In this document: positions 8,090-16,257 of the stretch, piece after piece
How positions within the stretch are numbered: position 1 is the first letter of the stretch
Layout: every line of letters begins with the position of its first letter
NCBI GenBank assembly: GCA_964384525.1
Contig: CAYLKO010000009.1
Coordinates: 1-63,660, forward strand
DNA from: SHZI01 sp964384525
Lineage (GTDB): Bacteria; Pseudomonadota; Gammaproteobacteria; Steroidobacterales; GCA-2729495
Reading direction: 5' to 3'
Length of the DNA stretch: 63,660 nt
Notes under the pieces: generated by a model
What the model saw: the letters and a program-made list of their open reading frames with translations, nothing else
Told to the model about the DNA's origin: nothing
Database searches by the model: none
Made by a program: the position numbers and the translations under genes

Positions 8090-8881
8090 TTATTCGATTG
8101 CCTGCCCGATACGCTGCCACTTCGGCATCTCCGGAATACTCCAGTTCATCCAGATGCGCTCGGCCCGCCCGACCAGGTTTGCCTCCGGAACCATGCCCAC
8201 CCCGTCGTAGCGGCTGTCCCGGCTGTTGTCGCGATTATCACCCATCATGAAGTAGTGGCCGGGCGGCACGATGAAGGTGCCTTCCAGACTGTGCCGTCCC
8301 TCCATGAGCAGGACATCATGTTCGTGATTGCCCAGGTGCTCCCTCGCCAGCACGGATCCCGGCTGGTCGCCCATATAGGGTCCGAGCGCGGCAATCGGCA
8401 CCGGCTTCCCGTTCACGAATATCTGGCTGTTCAGGTACGTGATGGAGTCACCCGGCAAGCCGACCAGGCGTTTGATGTAGTTGATCGACGGATCGGATGG
8501 CAGGCGAAAGACCACCACATCACCGCGCTCCGGCGAACCCAGGTCAACAACCCTGGTATTCAGGACGGGCAGACGCAGGCCATAGGTGAACTTGTTGACG
8601 AAGATGAAATCCCCGACCAGCAGGGTGGGCATCATGGACGCCGATGGAATCCGGAATGGTTCAAACAGGAATGACCGGATGACGAGCACCGCCAGCAGAA
8701 TCGGAAAGAACGACCGGGCGTACTCGACGATGACGGGTTCCGCAGCCGGGGCACGCGTCGCGGTGGTGGTGCTGTCGCTGCCCGCCGTGGCGAGGCGACG
8801 GCGGCGCAACCAGGCCACATCAACGGCCCAGATGAGGCCCGTCAGTGCCGTGGCCAGCACAAGGAATAGGGCAAAATCCAC
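8090..8881 (-). CDS. lepB: Signal peptidase I
   Basis: Inner-membrane protease that removes signal peptides from exported proteins. The 263 residues show two N-terminal membrane segments (about 3-22 and 58-74) split by a basic, Ala/Thr-rich loop. The periplasmic catalytic domain has Ser82 in IPSASMMPTL, Lys137 in YIKRLVGLPGD, and the GDNRDNSRDSR box near 213-223. In many relatives lepA lies directly upstream; here the upstream gene is a small glutaredoxin-like gene 46 bases away, so lepA is missing from the block. Confidence 0.97.
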   Translation of the reverse strand: MDFALFLVLATALTGLIWAVDVAWLRRRRLATAGSDSTTTATRAPAAEPVIVEYARSFFPILLAVLVIRSFLFEPFRIPSASMMPTLLVGDFIFVNKFTYGLRLPVLNTRVVDLGSPERGDVVVFRLPSDPSINYIKRLVGLPGDSITYLNSQIFVNGKPVPIAALGPYMGDQPGSVLAREHLGNHEHDVLLMEGRHSLEGTFIVPPGHYFMMGDNRDNSRDSRYDGVGMVPEANLVGRAERIWMNWSIPEMPKWQRIGQAIE

Positions 8882-8927
8882 TGCTCAGCTACCGTGCGGA
8901 AAAAACCCGGCTAGGGTATCACGGCGC

Positions 8928-9194
8928 TCAATCCGGCTGCTGCGACCCGCTCACCCGTTCATGCCGACTGAACAGCGCCAGCAGCGCCGTCCGGTCCAGG
9001 TGGGCGACACTGAGCTCCGTGGCGCCATGACAAAGAACCGGCACCCGGAGCCCGTAGGCATCCTTCCATGCCTCGCTGTCGTCGACATCCCGCACCTCGA
9101 GAGCAGCATGACCACGACAAAGCGGCACGAGTTCCTCCAGCATCAGTTCGCAAAGATGGCAGCCGCGGCGGCTGTAGATCACGAGGTCCAGCAC
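8928..9194 (-). CDS. Small glutaredoxin/thioredoxin-like protein
   Basis: An 88-residue thioredoxin-fold protein with a CxxC motif (CHLC, residues 12-15) directly after the first strand (MLDLVIYSRRG), and the cis-Pro region LRVPVL near 51-56. Such short glutaredoxin-like genes usually sit between mucD/degP and lepA in this neighbourhood; here it has stayed in place while those flanking genes are gone. I chose the GTG at 9194, just after the rseB stop, because the fold needs only two or three residues before the first strand; the frame stays open upstream but would read through rseB. Physiological partner unknown. Confidence 0.8.
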   Translation of the reverse strand: MLDLVIYSRRGCHLCELMLEELVPLCRGHAALEVRDVDDSEAWKDAYGLRVPVLCHGATELSVAHLDRTALLALFSRHERVSGSQQPD

Positions 9195-9198
9195 GGGA

Positions 9199-10266
9199 TC
9201 AGGGCGCCAGCGGTGCAGAAGCCGATACGGGATCCGGCTCCGGAGCCGAAGGGCGGGCCGATCTGGCCATAGCTTCAACGGTCCGCGCCGGAACCTCACC
9301 CATCGCCGTGACGAGATAGTCGGCTGCCATGGTGGTGTAGGCATTCGCCGCCCCGATCTTCGAGGTCCCTTCGGCCCGCTCCGCAACCGCCACTCCGGCT
9401 TCAACAAACACGGACACGCTGGTCACTCCATCGGAATAGACGAGTTGCTGCATGGCTTCCGTCGCCTCGGGCACGCCCGCCTGGGCAGGCGCCAACCGGC
9501 GCTGGGTCCGGACCGCCCGCAATTCGAAGCCGGGTGGCAGGTGGCTTATCGTCCAGCCGGCTTCGGCCGGCTCGGCCCGTTTGCTGCGGGTGGTGGTGGT
9601 CGTCGACCGATGCCGCGTGTAGCTCTCCGTGGCCATGGTCGGCTGCACGGCGGATTCGGCAATATGTGCCGGCAGGCTGATATCCGAAAACAGCAGTTGC
9701 TCGACGACGGTGTCATCTTCAGCGGTGACCTGTATCTTGAGCGGCAGCGCCGTGGCATGGTCCAGCCACAATCGATATCCATAGCGATAGCTGTCCGTCG
9801 GGCTGACGGAGACCACGTGGGTGTCACGACCGAGCAACTTGCCACCCGTGGCGATGGTGAGGCGGTAATAGCGATCATCCAGATCGACATCACCGCCAAA
9901 CTGGCGCTGCAGGGGGCTCGCGTTGCGGCCATCCCCGTCCCTGTTCTCGACCAGCACGACCCGCTGGTCAGGCAGGATGCAGGTAACGATCTCGCCTTTC
10001 CGGATTATCTCCCGACCCACGCCATCGAGTGCGGTGATCCGTTCAGTCGGCACCCCCTGCTCCACGCGGTGCACGATGCGCATGACAGCCGGCTCCTGGC
10101 CTTCGAGCTGGATCAGGGTTCCCTCGTAATTCAGGTATTCGAGCGCGTGGGCCATGCGGCCGAGCCAGTCACGCGGACTGTCGCCAGCCGTGGCGGGCCC
10201 CGCCGCCATCAGACAGAGCGCGACCGACAGCATCCATGCCAGTCGGCGACTGGCTAGCGATGGCAT
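9199..10266 (-). CDS. rseB: Sigma-E regulatory protein RseB/MucB
   Basis: Periplasmic sensor that binds the anti-sigma factor RseA and shields it from proteolysis until it detects misplaced lipid or envelope damage. The protein is about 355 residues, with a signal peptide (MPSLASRRLAWMLSVALCL, then cleavage near AGPATAG) and the MucB/RseB N-terminal domain beginning DWLGRMAHALEYLNYEGTLI. I placed the start at 10266, 10 bases after rseA, because the upstream in-frame codons overlap rseA and would bury the signal peptide. It is the third gene of the rpoE-rseA-rseB operon; no rseC or mucD follows. Confidence 0.93.
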   Translation of the reverse strand: MPSLASRRLAWMLSVALCLMAAGPATAGDSPRDWLGRMAHALEYLNYEGTLIQLEGQEPAVMRIVHRVEQGVPTERITALDGVGREIIRKGEIVTCILPDQRVVLVENRDGDGRNASPLQRQFGGDVDLDDRYYRLTIATGGKLLGRDTHVVSVSPTDSYRYGYRLWLDHATALPLKIQVTAEDDTVVEQLLFSDISLPAHIAESAVQPTMATESYTRHRSTTTTTRSKRAEPAEAGWTISHLPPGFELRAVRTQRRLAPAQAGVPEATEAMQQLVYSDGVTSVSVFVEAGVAVAERAEGTSKIGAANAYTTMAADYLVTAMGEVPARTVEAMARSARPSAPEPDPVSASAPLAP

Positions 10267-10276
10267 GGCGCCATCT

Positions 10277-11023
10277 TCAAGGCGTGGTGTTGCGGGGTGT
10301 CGGAGCATCGACCGCATAGGTGCGCCGGGTGACAATGTGCGAGTCTGTCAGCTTGGCGGCCAGCATGCCGGAAAACTCGCCGTGGTAGACCATATAGCTG
10401 GTCATGCGCTGCGGTGAAATCGAGGCCCGATCGGTTGCCGCGATCAAGTCGGCGGGCGAGCGCCGGGGCGCCATGCGGAGCAGCGCCGGATTCAAGCCCT
10501 TCTCGGCAGGCGCATCAACCGCCACCACCGCGGGCGTGCCCTGCGGAGCATCGACGGATTGCATCAGTGGCGCCAGCAACACGGCGAGCAATCCCGCAGC
10601 CGCCGTTGCTGCGGCATAGGGCATCCAGCGCCGCCGGCCTGCAGGGACAGGAGATCCGGATCCAGGACCCGCCGCGCTGCTCCGGTTGCTGTGCATCTCG
10701 TCGCCAGGGGATTCATCCAGGGCGGAACCCGAACCGGCATCGAGCGCCAGGCGCACGCGATGCGCCAGATCATGCATCACCAGCGCACTGGACTTGTGGC
10801 AAGCCCGGGGACTGGCGGACCGATCACCGCGAAGCGCGTTGCTGATCAGCCCATAACGGGCCAGACGGGCCTTGTGATCCGTGGAGTGCCCGACCCGGGC
10901 AATCAGGAGCTCCAGCTCCTCGGCTGGCAGCTCGTTGTCCAGCAGGGCCGACAACTGCTCATGAACGGTGGTCGATGCCGATTCCGGTGTGGTCATGGAT
11001 TGGGGTGTCTCCTGGTCGTTCAC
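10277..11023 (-). CDS. rseA: Sigma-E anti-sigma factor RseA/MucA
   Basis: Inner-membrane anti-sigma factor that holds RpoE inactive; stepwise cleavage by a periplasmic protease and then by RseP (also in this window, at 42615) releases the sigma factor. The 248 residues show an N-terminal cytoplasmic anti-sigma region (HEQLSALLDNELPAEELELL at 21-40), a linker rich in Ser/Gly/Pro, one membrane span at about 137-156 after RRRW, and a C-terminal periplasmic part. The start overlaps the rpoE stop by 4 bases. Confidence 0.92.
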   Translation of the reverse strand: MNDQETPQSMTTPESASTTVHEQLSALLDNELPAEELELLIARVGHSTDHKARLARYGLISNALRGDRSASPRACHKSSALVMHDLAHRVRLALDAGSGSALDESPGDEMHSNRSSAAGPGSGSPVPAGRRRWMPYAAATAAAGLLAVLLAPLMQSVDAPQGTPAVVAVDAPAEKGLNPALLRMAPRRSPADLIAATDRASISPQRMTSYMVYHGEFSGMLAAKLTDSHIVTRRTYAVDAPTPRNTTP

Positions 11024-11604
11024 GGCGACGTCTCCATCAGGGGCCGGATGGCGCCATCGATGGCTTCACGGGCGCGGAATATCCGCGAGCGGACCGTGCC
11101 CACCGGGCAATCCATCGCGGTGGCAATTTCTTCGTAGCTTAAGCCTTCTATTTCACGCAGCAGGATTGCCGTCCGCAGCTCCTCCGGCAGGCTGGCAATG
11201 CTCTCCTCCACGATCTCGCGCAGCTGCTCCTGCATGGCGATGCCTTCGGGCGTCTCTTCATCCCGCAGATGATAGGTACGCTCGGACAGCTCCGCACTCT
11301 GGGCATCGAGTTCATACTCGACCGGCTTTCGCTGCAGCGTTACCAGATAGTTCTTCGAGGTGTTGATCGCAATCCGGTACAGCCAGGTGTAGAAGGCGCT
11401 CTCACCGCGGAATCCCGGCAACGCCCGGTAGGCCTTGACGAAGGCCTCCTGACTGACATCCAGTGCTTCGGTGGGATCGCGCACGTATCGCATGACCAGG
11501 TTCACAATCTTCTGCTGATATTTCAGGACCAGCAGGTCGAACGCATGCCGGTCACCCCGCTTGGCGCGCTCTACAAGTTGCTGGTCGCCACTTTTCCCTG
11601 GCAT
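11020..11604 (-). CDS. rpoE: RNA polymerase sigma-E factor (RpoE/AlgU)
   Basis: Extracytoplasmic-function sigma factor for the envelope stress response. The 194 residues carry region 2 (AFDLLVLKYQQKIVNLVMRY and EALDVSQEAFVKAYRALPGF) and region 4 (SLPEELRTAILLREIEGLSY, then EIATAMDCPVGTVRSRIFRARE), typical of the AlgU/RpoE group. It leads an operon with rseA and rseB. A well-matched sigma-E promoter lies 48-74 bases upstream, so autoregulation is likely. Sequence comparison cannot decide whether an alginate-type EPS is among its targets. Confidence 0.98.
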   Translation of the reverse strand: MPGKSGDQQLVERAKRGDRHAFDLLVLKYQQKIVNLVMRYVRDPTEALDVSQEAFVKAYRALPGFRGESAFYTWLYRIAINTSKNYLVTLQRKPVEYELDAQSAELSERTYHLRDEETPEGIAMQEQLREIVEESIASLPEELRTAILLREIEGLSYEEIATAMDCPVGTVRSRIFRAREAIDGAIRPLMETSP

Positions 11605-11651
11605 GCCTCATGGTCCTGTCCCGGACAGCGCCTGCAGGGAACTCACAGCGG

Positions 11652-11678
11652 GTAGACATGGCCACCCGCGGAAAGTTC
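11652..11678 (-). promoter_or_regulatory. Predicted sigma-E promoter of rpoE-rseA-rseB
   Basis: On the minus strand the -35 element GAACTT (11673-11678) is followed after exactly 16 bases by TCTAC (11652-11656). This fits the sigma-E/AlgU consensus GAACTT-N16/17-TCtga very well and lies in the only sizeable gap upstream of rpoE. It would give the usual positive autoregulation. A TAGAAT hexamer (11761-11766, minus strand) may belong to a separate housekeeping promoter, but no convincing -35 box precedes it. Confidence 0.75.
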
Positions 11679-11809
11679 ACGTCAACGTGATCCGTGCCCG
11701 CAATTTGCGGCTGTGGAAATTCTGTAGTGCCGGCCCTAACGCGGCGCAGCGCCTGCGGTGATTCTACGGGATACCGCTGCGCCTGATCCATGGCGCCAGC
11801 AGCCCTGCA

Positions 11810-12280
11810 TCACACCGGCATCCGCACGGGATCCCGACCGGCGATGCGCAGGCGAACGAGGAGCCGGCGCCAGGTCGGCGCATCAACCTGATCGCGGCAC
11901 AGGAGCACCTGAAAGCGGCAACCATCGGTGCCCACGAACTCGAGACCCATCACCAGATCCGGAGGCAGCACCCAGAAGTGACCCAGCGTCACCGGGATAT
12001 CGGGTTGTGCTTCAGCCCGGCAACCCAGCTGGATTTCTCCGGATGGAGCGAAGTGAAGTACAGCAACGGACCGCGATCGGCCAGGTCTGGCAGCAGCGCC
12101 TTCCCACAGCGCAACACCCAGCATCGCCGCGACCAGCATCAGCAACTCCCCCCACGGCCGCGCGCTCAAGCCGATCGACACCAGAGCCAGGCTGCCGACC
12201 ATGACCAGCAGCACGGGTACCCGCCGACTGCGGATATGCTCAATAACGAGAGTGTGCGAGAAGCCGCTGGATGATGGCAT
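11810..12280 (-). CDS. YgfX/CptA-like membrane protein
   Basis: About 156 residues with two adjacent membrane segments near the N-terminus (about 21-38 and 43-58 in this reading) and a soluble C-terminal part containing HFWVLPPDLVMGLEF and APTWRRLLVRLRI, which resembles the YgfX (CptA) family. In E. coli this gene is the partner of sdhE (ygfY/cptB), and the same pairing appears here: it overlaps the end of sdhE by about 40 bases. Reported roles of YgfX are contested (toxin against the cytoskeleton, or a membrane partner of SdhE). The start may be at 12292 or 12280. A 205-base gap separates it from rpoE. Confidence 0.75.
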   Translation of the reverse strand: MPSSSGFSHTLVIEHIRSRRVPVLLVMVGSLALVSIGLSARPWGELLMLVAAMLGVALWEGAAARPGRSRSVAVLHFAPSGEIQLGCRAEAQPDIPVTLGHFWVLPPDLVMGLEFVGTDGCRFQVLLCRDQVDAPTWRRLLVRLRIAGRDPVRMPV

Positions 12281-12506
12281 TGACGGCCTCATCCTCGACC
12301 TTGAGACGACCGGCCAGCAAGTCGACTATCTCGGGATCCTGGGCCGAAAGGAGCGTCTCGAAAGCGGCCCGGGCCGCAGGCGTGGCGTCGGGGTTTTCGC
12401 GGTCCAGATAGCGGAGCAGCAGCACATCGAGCTCCCGCATGCCGCGGCGGCAGCGCCACCGGATGCGCGCCAGGGCGGCACGTTCCGGATCGCTGTCACC
12501 CCCCAC
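12240..12506 (-). CDS. sdhE: FAD assembly factor SdhE
   Basis: Small (88-residue) helical chaperone that promotes covalent FAD attachment to SdhA. The diagnostic patch RIRWRCRRGMRELDVLLLRY includes the RGxxE motif. I chose the GTG at 12506, which shares its first base with the last base of the sdhB stop codon (TAGTG); upstream in-frame codons would lie inside sdhB. It directly follows sdhB, so the flavinylation factor is made with its client enzyme. Confidence 0.93.
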   Translation of the reverse strand: MGGDSDPERAALARIRWRCRRGMRELDVLLLRYLDRENPDATPAARAAFETLLSAQDPEIVDLLAGRLKVEDEAVNAIIQRLLAHSRY

Positions 12507-13306
12507 TAAACGCGGCGCTCGGCCAGCAAACGCTTGGTCGCCGCGATCGCCTTGGCCGGGTTCAGGTCCTTCGGGCAGGCATTCGTGCAATTCATGATGG
12601 TGTGGCAACGGTAGAGGCGGAAGGGATCCTCCAGGAAATCCAGACGGGATCCGGTCGCTTCGTCGCGCGTATCCACGAGCCAGCGGTAGGCCGCCAACAG
12701 CGCCGCCGGGCCCAGGTAGCGATCGCTGTTCCACCAGTAACTCGGGCAGCTCGTCGAGCAGCACGCACACAGGATGCAGGCCGACGGGCCATTGATCAGT
12801 TCCTGATCAGCCTTGGTCTGCAGGCGCTCGCGGTCCGGCGTGGCCGGCGTATCGGCCTGCAACCAGGGTTTGATCGAGGCGTACTGCGCATAGAAGTTGG
12901 TGAGGTCCGGCACCAGATCCTTGACCACCGGCATGTGCGGCAGCGGATAGATCTTCACGTCGCCGGCAATGTCGCCGATGGCCTGGATGCAGGCCAGCGT
13001 GTTGACGCCGTCGATATTCATGGCGCACGACCCGCAGATGCCTTCCCGGCAGGATCGCCGGAAGGTCAGCGTGGCATCGACTTCATTCTTGATCTTGATC
13101 AGGGCGTCGAGGACCATCGGACCACAACGACCCGTATCAATCGCGTAACTGTCCATCCGGGGATTGCTGCCCGAGTCCGGGTCGTAGCGGTAGATGTGGA
13201 ACTGCCGGACCTTGGCCGGATCCGTGGCCGAATCAGGTGACGACTGGACCGGATGGGACTTTCCCTTGGTGATCCGGGAATTGGCAGGCAATCGGAATTC
13301 GGCCAT
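12506..13306 (-). CDS. sdhB: Succinate dehydrogenase iron-sulfur subunit
   Basis: Electron-transfer subunit of respiratory complex II, with 2Fe-2S, 4Fe-4S and 3Fe-4S clusters. In 266 residues the plant-type cluster ligands appear in SCREGICGSCAMNIDG with the later Cys in TLAC, and the two ferredoxin-type sets in CILCACCSTSCP and CHTIMNCTNACPKDL. The quinone-site residues next to the 3Fe-4S cluster (SYWWN) are also present. It starts 3 bases after the sdhA stop and precedes sdhE. Confidence 0.98.
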   Translation of the reverse strand: MAEFRLPANSRITKGKSHPVQSSPDSATDPAKVRQFHIYRYDPDSGSNPRMDSYAIDTGRCGPMVLDALIKIKNEVDATLTFRRSCREGICGSCAMNIDGVNTLACIQAIGDIAGDVKIYPLPHMPVVKDLVPDLTNFYAQYASIKPWLQADTPATPDRERLQTKADQELINGPSACILCACCSTSCPSYWWNSDRYLGPAALLAAYRWLVDTRDEATGSRLDFLEDPFRLYRCHTIMNCTNACPKDLNPAKAIAATKRLLAERRV

Positions 13307-13309
13307 CGA

Positions 13310-15097
13310 CTAATACGAACGCGCTTTGGGCGCGACCGTCTCCACTTCATCTGTCAGTGTGTTCAGGTTGACGGGACGGCTGTCGAAACGGACGGCGCCG
13401 TGCCCGTCCAGCCACGCCAGCGTGTGCTTCATCCAGTTCTGGTCGTCCCGCTCGGGATAATCTTCCCGGGCATGGGCGCCGCGGCTCTCGTGCCGCTGCT
13501 CCGCTCCGGTGATCGTCACCATGGCCTGGCTCAGCAGATTGTCCAGTTCCATGGTTTCCATCAGATCCGTGTTCCAGATCAGGCTGCGGTCGCTGACATG
13601 GACATCGGCGAAAGACTCGCAAGTCTTGCGCATGAGCACGATGCCCTCCCGCAGGGTCTCGCCGGTGCGGAACACGGCGGCATGCGACTGCATGTTCCGC
13701 TGCATTTCCAGGCGGATCTCCGCCGTGGGACGGCTGCCGTTGGCATGGCGCAGGCGATCGAGCCGGGACAATGCCAGCGCGGTGCCGTCGGCGCGCAGCG
13801 CCGGTTGCCGCACCCCGGCCTGAAGCGTGGCGGCACATCGCTTTGCCGCCGAGCGCCCGAACACCACCAGGTCGAGGAGCGAGTTGGAGCCGAGGCGGTT
13901 GGCGCCATGCACCGACACGCAGGCCGCTTCACCGATCGCCATCAGGCCGGGCACCGGGGTTTCCGGATTGCCGCCGTGGCTGGTCAGCGCGTCGCCGTGG
14001 ATATCGGTCGGGATGCCGCCCATGTTGTAGTGCACGGTGGGCAGCACCGGAATCGGTTCGCGGGTGACGTCGACACCGGCGAAGATCCGCGCTGTTTCCG
14101 CAATGCCGGGCAAACGCTCGTGGATGACGTCCGGCCCGAGGTGTTCCAGGTGCTGGTGGATTGGGTCCTTGTCGGCGCCCTCGCCGCGACCCTCGCGGAT
14201 CTCGATGGTCATGGCGCGGCTGACCACGTCGCGCGAGGCCAGATCCTTGGCATTCGGCGCGTAGCGTTCCATGAAGCGATCACCGGCGGAGTTCGTCAGA
14301 TAGCCGCCTTCACCCCGCGAGCCCTCGGTGATCAGGCAACCGGAACCATAGATGCCGGTCGGGTGGAACTGCACGAACTCCATGTCCTGCAGCGGCAGGC
14401 CGGCGCGCAAGGCCATGCCGCCGCCATCGCCCGTGCAGGTGTGCGCCGAGGTACAGGAGAAAAAGGCACGACCATAGCCGCCCGTCGCCAGAATGGTGCG
14501 CTGCGCCCGGAAGCGATGCAGCTGGCCCGTGGCCATCTCCAGCGCCACGACGCCCCGGCACTCGCCATCCTGCATGATGAGGTCGATCGCGAAGAATTCG
14601 ATGAAGAACGTGGCCTGGTGTTTCAGGGCCTGCTGATACAGGGTGTGCAGCATCGCGTGGCCGGTGCGATCCGCGGCGGCGCAGGTGCGCTGGGCCGTGC
14701 CCTGACCGAAGTTGGTGGTCATGCCGCCAAAGGGTCGCTGATAGATGTGGCCATCGTCGGTGCGCGAGAACGGCACGCCGTAGTGTTCCAGCTCGATGAC
14801 GGCGGCGGGCGCCTCCTTGCACATGTACTCGATGGCGTCCTGGTCACCCAGCCAGTCGGACCCCTTCACGGTGTCGTACATGTGCCAGCGCCAGTCGTCC
14901 TCGCCCATGTTGCCGAGAGCGGCGCTGATGCCTCCCTGGGCGGCAACCGTATGGCTGCGGGTCGGGAATACCTTCGACAGGCAGGCGGTGGACAGGCCAA
15001 CTTCGGCGAGGCCAACCGTGGCCCGCAAGCCGGCGCCGCCGGCGCCGACGACGACGACGTCATAGGTATGGTCTACAAAGCTGTAAGTCGTGCTCAT
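13310..15097 (-). CDS. sdhA: Succinate dehydrogenase flavoprotein subunit
   Basis: Catalytic subunit of complex II, oxidising succinate to fumarate through covalent FAD. The 595 residues include the dinucleotide-binding VVVVGAGGAGLRAT, the FAD-linking His49 in FPTRSHTVAAQGG, the substrate segment HPTGIYGSGCLITEGSRGEG and the ADP-binding HGANRLGSNSLLD. The ATG at 15097 overlaps the sdhD stop (ATGA); longer readings upstream are only sdhD out of frame. Two dedicated assembly factors (SDHAF4-type and SdhE) are encoded in the same operon. Confidence 0.98.
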   Translation of the reverse strand: MSTTYSFVDHTYDVVVVGAGGAGLRATVGLAEVGLSTACLSKVFPTRSHTVAAQGGISAALGNMGEDDWRWHMYDTVKGSDWLGDQDAIEYMCKEAPAAVIELEHYGVPFSRTDDGHIYQRPFGGMTTNFGQGTAQRTCAAADRTGHAMLHTLYQQALKHQATFFIEFFAIDLIMQDGECRGVVALEMATGQLHRFRAQRTILATGGYGRAFFSCTSAHTCTGDGGGMALRAGLPLQDMEFVQFHPTGIYGSGCLITEGSRGEGGYLTNSAGDRFMERYAPNAKDLASRDVVSRAMTIEIREGRGEGADKDPIHQHLEHLGPDVIHERLPGIAETARIFAGVDVTREPIPVLPTVHYNMGGIPTDIHGDALTSHGGNPETPVPGLMAIGEAACVSVHGANRLGSNSLLDLVVFGRSAAKRCAATLQAGVRQPALRADGTALALSRLDRLRHANGSRPTAEIRLEMQRNMQSHAAVFRTGETLREGIVLMRKTCESFADVHVSDRSLIWNTDLMETMELDNLLSQAMVTITGAEQRHESRGAHAREDYPERDDQNWMKHTLAWLDGHGAVRFDSRPVNLNTLTDEVETVAPKARSY

Positions 15098-15510
15098 AGT
15101 GGCGTACCGGTGGCGATCAGGATCACGGCAAAAATTCCGGCTACTGCCAGAGCGACATGCAGCAGACGCACCAGCACCTGCAACACGATTCTTGGACCAG
15201 CCTGGTGTACATAGTCTTCCACCACCACCTGAAGACCCAGGTTGGAGTGGTAGGTCACGGCAATGACCAGCAAGGTCAGGCAGACGGCATGCAGGGGCGC
15301 GGCCACCCACGCGGTCATCGAGTAGAAATCGAGCACCGGCAAGGTCAGCAGGGACCACACAAACCAGATCGTCAAGGGCACGAGGGCAATTGCCGTCAGC
15401 CGCTGCGCCATCCAGTGCTCCGTGCCTGAACCGGCCGAGCCATTGCCTTCAGCCAGGCCCAGTGGCGATTTCAGTCGCGGCGGCTTCGTGGCCGATGATC
15501 CGGCGCTCAT
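15094..15510 (-). CDS. sdhD: Succinate dehydrogenase membrane anchor subunit SdhD
   Basis: Membrane anchor of complex II, binding heme b and ubiquinone with SdhC. The 138 residues begin with a polar stretch and the conserved EHWMAQRLTAIALVPL, followed by three membrane spans (about 37-56, 65-85 and 108-130). The probable heme and quinone residues lie in VTYHSNLGLQVVVEDYVH. Its ATG overlaps the sdhC stop. Confidence 0.93.
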   Translation of the reverse strand: MSAGSSATKPPRLKSPLGLAEGNGSAGSGTEHWMAQRLTAIALVPLTIWFVWSLLTLPVLDFYSMTAWVAAPLHAVCLTLLVIAVTYHSNLGLQVVVEDYVHQAGPRIVLQVLVRLLHVALAVAGIFAVILIATGTPL

Positions 15511-15977
15511 GGGGCCACCTGCGTCAGCACGAGCACCCAGAAAGAAATCGACAGCACGATGGATATCACCACGACCACGACACCGGATTTGCGGGCCACG
15601 GCCTTGTCGAAGCCGTAGTCGGCATCCCAGGCGAGATGCCGGACGCCATTGCACAGGTGGAAGAAGAAACAGAAGGTCCAGGCAACCATCAGCAACTGGC
15701 CGATCGGGCCGCCGAAGATCCAGCCGAATTGCGCATAGGCGGTCTGCCCCGCGGCCAGGGCCAGCAACCAGGCAACCAGCACCAGTGCACCGGCCGACAG
15801 CGCCACGCCCGTCAACCGGTGGATGATGGAAAGCGTATTGCTGATCTGCCAGCGATAAACCTGCAGATGGGGGGAAAGCGGCCGGACTACGGGGCGTGCA
15901 TCCATGGCGGCACGCACGAATGGAGGGGATTCCGGCACGGGTCCGGGCGACCCTGAGGGCCGCGACTCTGATGACAT
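15507..15977 (-). CDS. sdhC: Succinate dehydrogenase cytochrome b556 subunit SdhC
   Basis: Membrane subunit of complex II. The conserved start of the family, RPLSPHLQVYRWQISNTLSI, appears at about residue 32, followed by three membrane spans and the heme region FFFHLCNGVRHLAWD. I selected the ATG at 15977, with GGAG six bases upstream; this leaves a Ser/Pro-rich N-terminal tail of about 24 residues not usual in E. coli SdhC. A later ATG at 15905 would give the typical short form but has no visible ribosome site. Confidence 0.92.
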   Translation of the reverse strand: MSSESRPSGSPGPVPESPPFVRAAMDARPVVRPLSPHLQVYRWQISNTLSIIHRLTGVALSAGALVLVAWLLALAAGQTAYAQFGWIFGGPIGQLLMVAWTFCFFFHLCNGVRHLAWDADYGFDKAVARKSGVVVVVISIVLSISFWVLVLTQVAP

Positions 15978-16004
15978 TCGGTTCTCCACGCGCTCTTCGG
16001 TGAC

Positions 16005-16193
16005 TCAGAAATCGATGCAGCGACCACCACGTTCCCAATCGCCGTAGCGCGTGGGATCGGGACCGGATGGCCCGCCGAACTCGCGCGGATTCGCGGCGGG
16101 AGAAGCGGACGGACTGCTCTTGGCTTCCCCGGCATTCGCGACGTCGGCAGCAGCATCCGCTGCTGTCGATTGGACGGACTCTGGTTGGGACAT
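16005..16193 (-). CDS. SDHAF4-type succinate dehydrogenase assembly factor (DUF1674)
   Basis: A 62-residue protein: an Ala/Ser/Pro-rich, probably disordered N-terminal half and the highly conserved DUF1674 tail GGPSGPDPTRYGDWERGGRC ending in IDF. This is the signature of SDHAF4/Sdh8, which binds the flavinylated catalytic subunit and protects it before it docks with the Fe-S subunit. It heads the sdh operon, 27 bases before sdhC, strongly supporting this role. Short genes like this are often missed. Confidence 0.92.
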   Translation of the reverse strand: MSQPESVQSTAADAAADVANAGEAKSSPSASPAANPREFGGPSGPDPTRYGDWERGGRCIDF

Positions 16194-16257
16194 TCAATTA
16201 GTGTGCCAGAATGCCCGCCTCTACTCCAGACCGAAGCCTCTCCAGGGCAAAGCCACG

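Noticed and set aside
13253..15214. Long open frame on the plus strand, opposite sdhA
   Set aside because: It is the antisense shadow of sdhA in high-GC DNA. The minus strand has unmistakable SdhA motifs; the plus-strand product has no recognisable domain.
15094..16197. 367-codon reading of sdhD extending to 16197
   Set aside because: It crosses sdhC and the SDHAF4 gene in the wrong frame. SdhD starts at the ATG at 15510.
16194..16210. Sigma-54-like TGGCAC-N5-TTGAA on the minus strand before the SDHAF4 gene
   Set aside because: It ends at the start codon, so transcription would begin inside the gene, and the -12 element lacks the GC of TTGC. Treated as coincidence.
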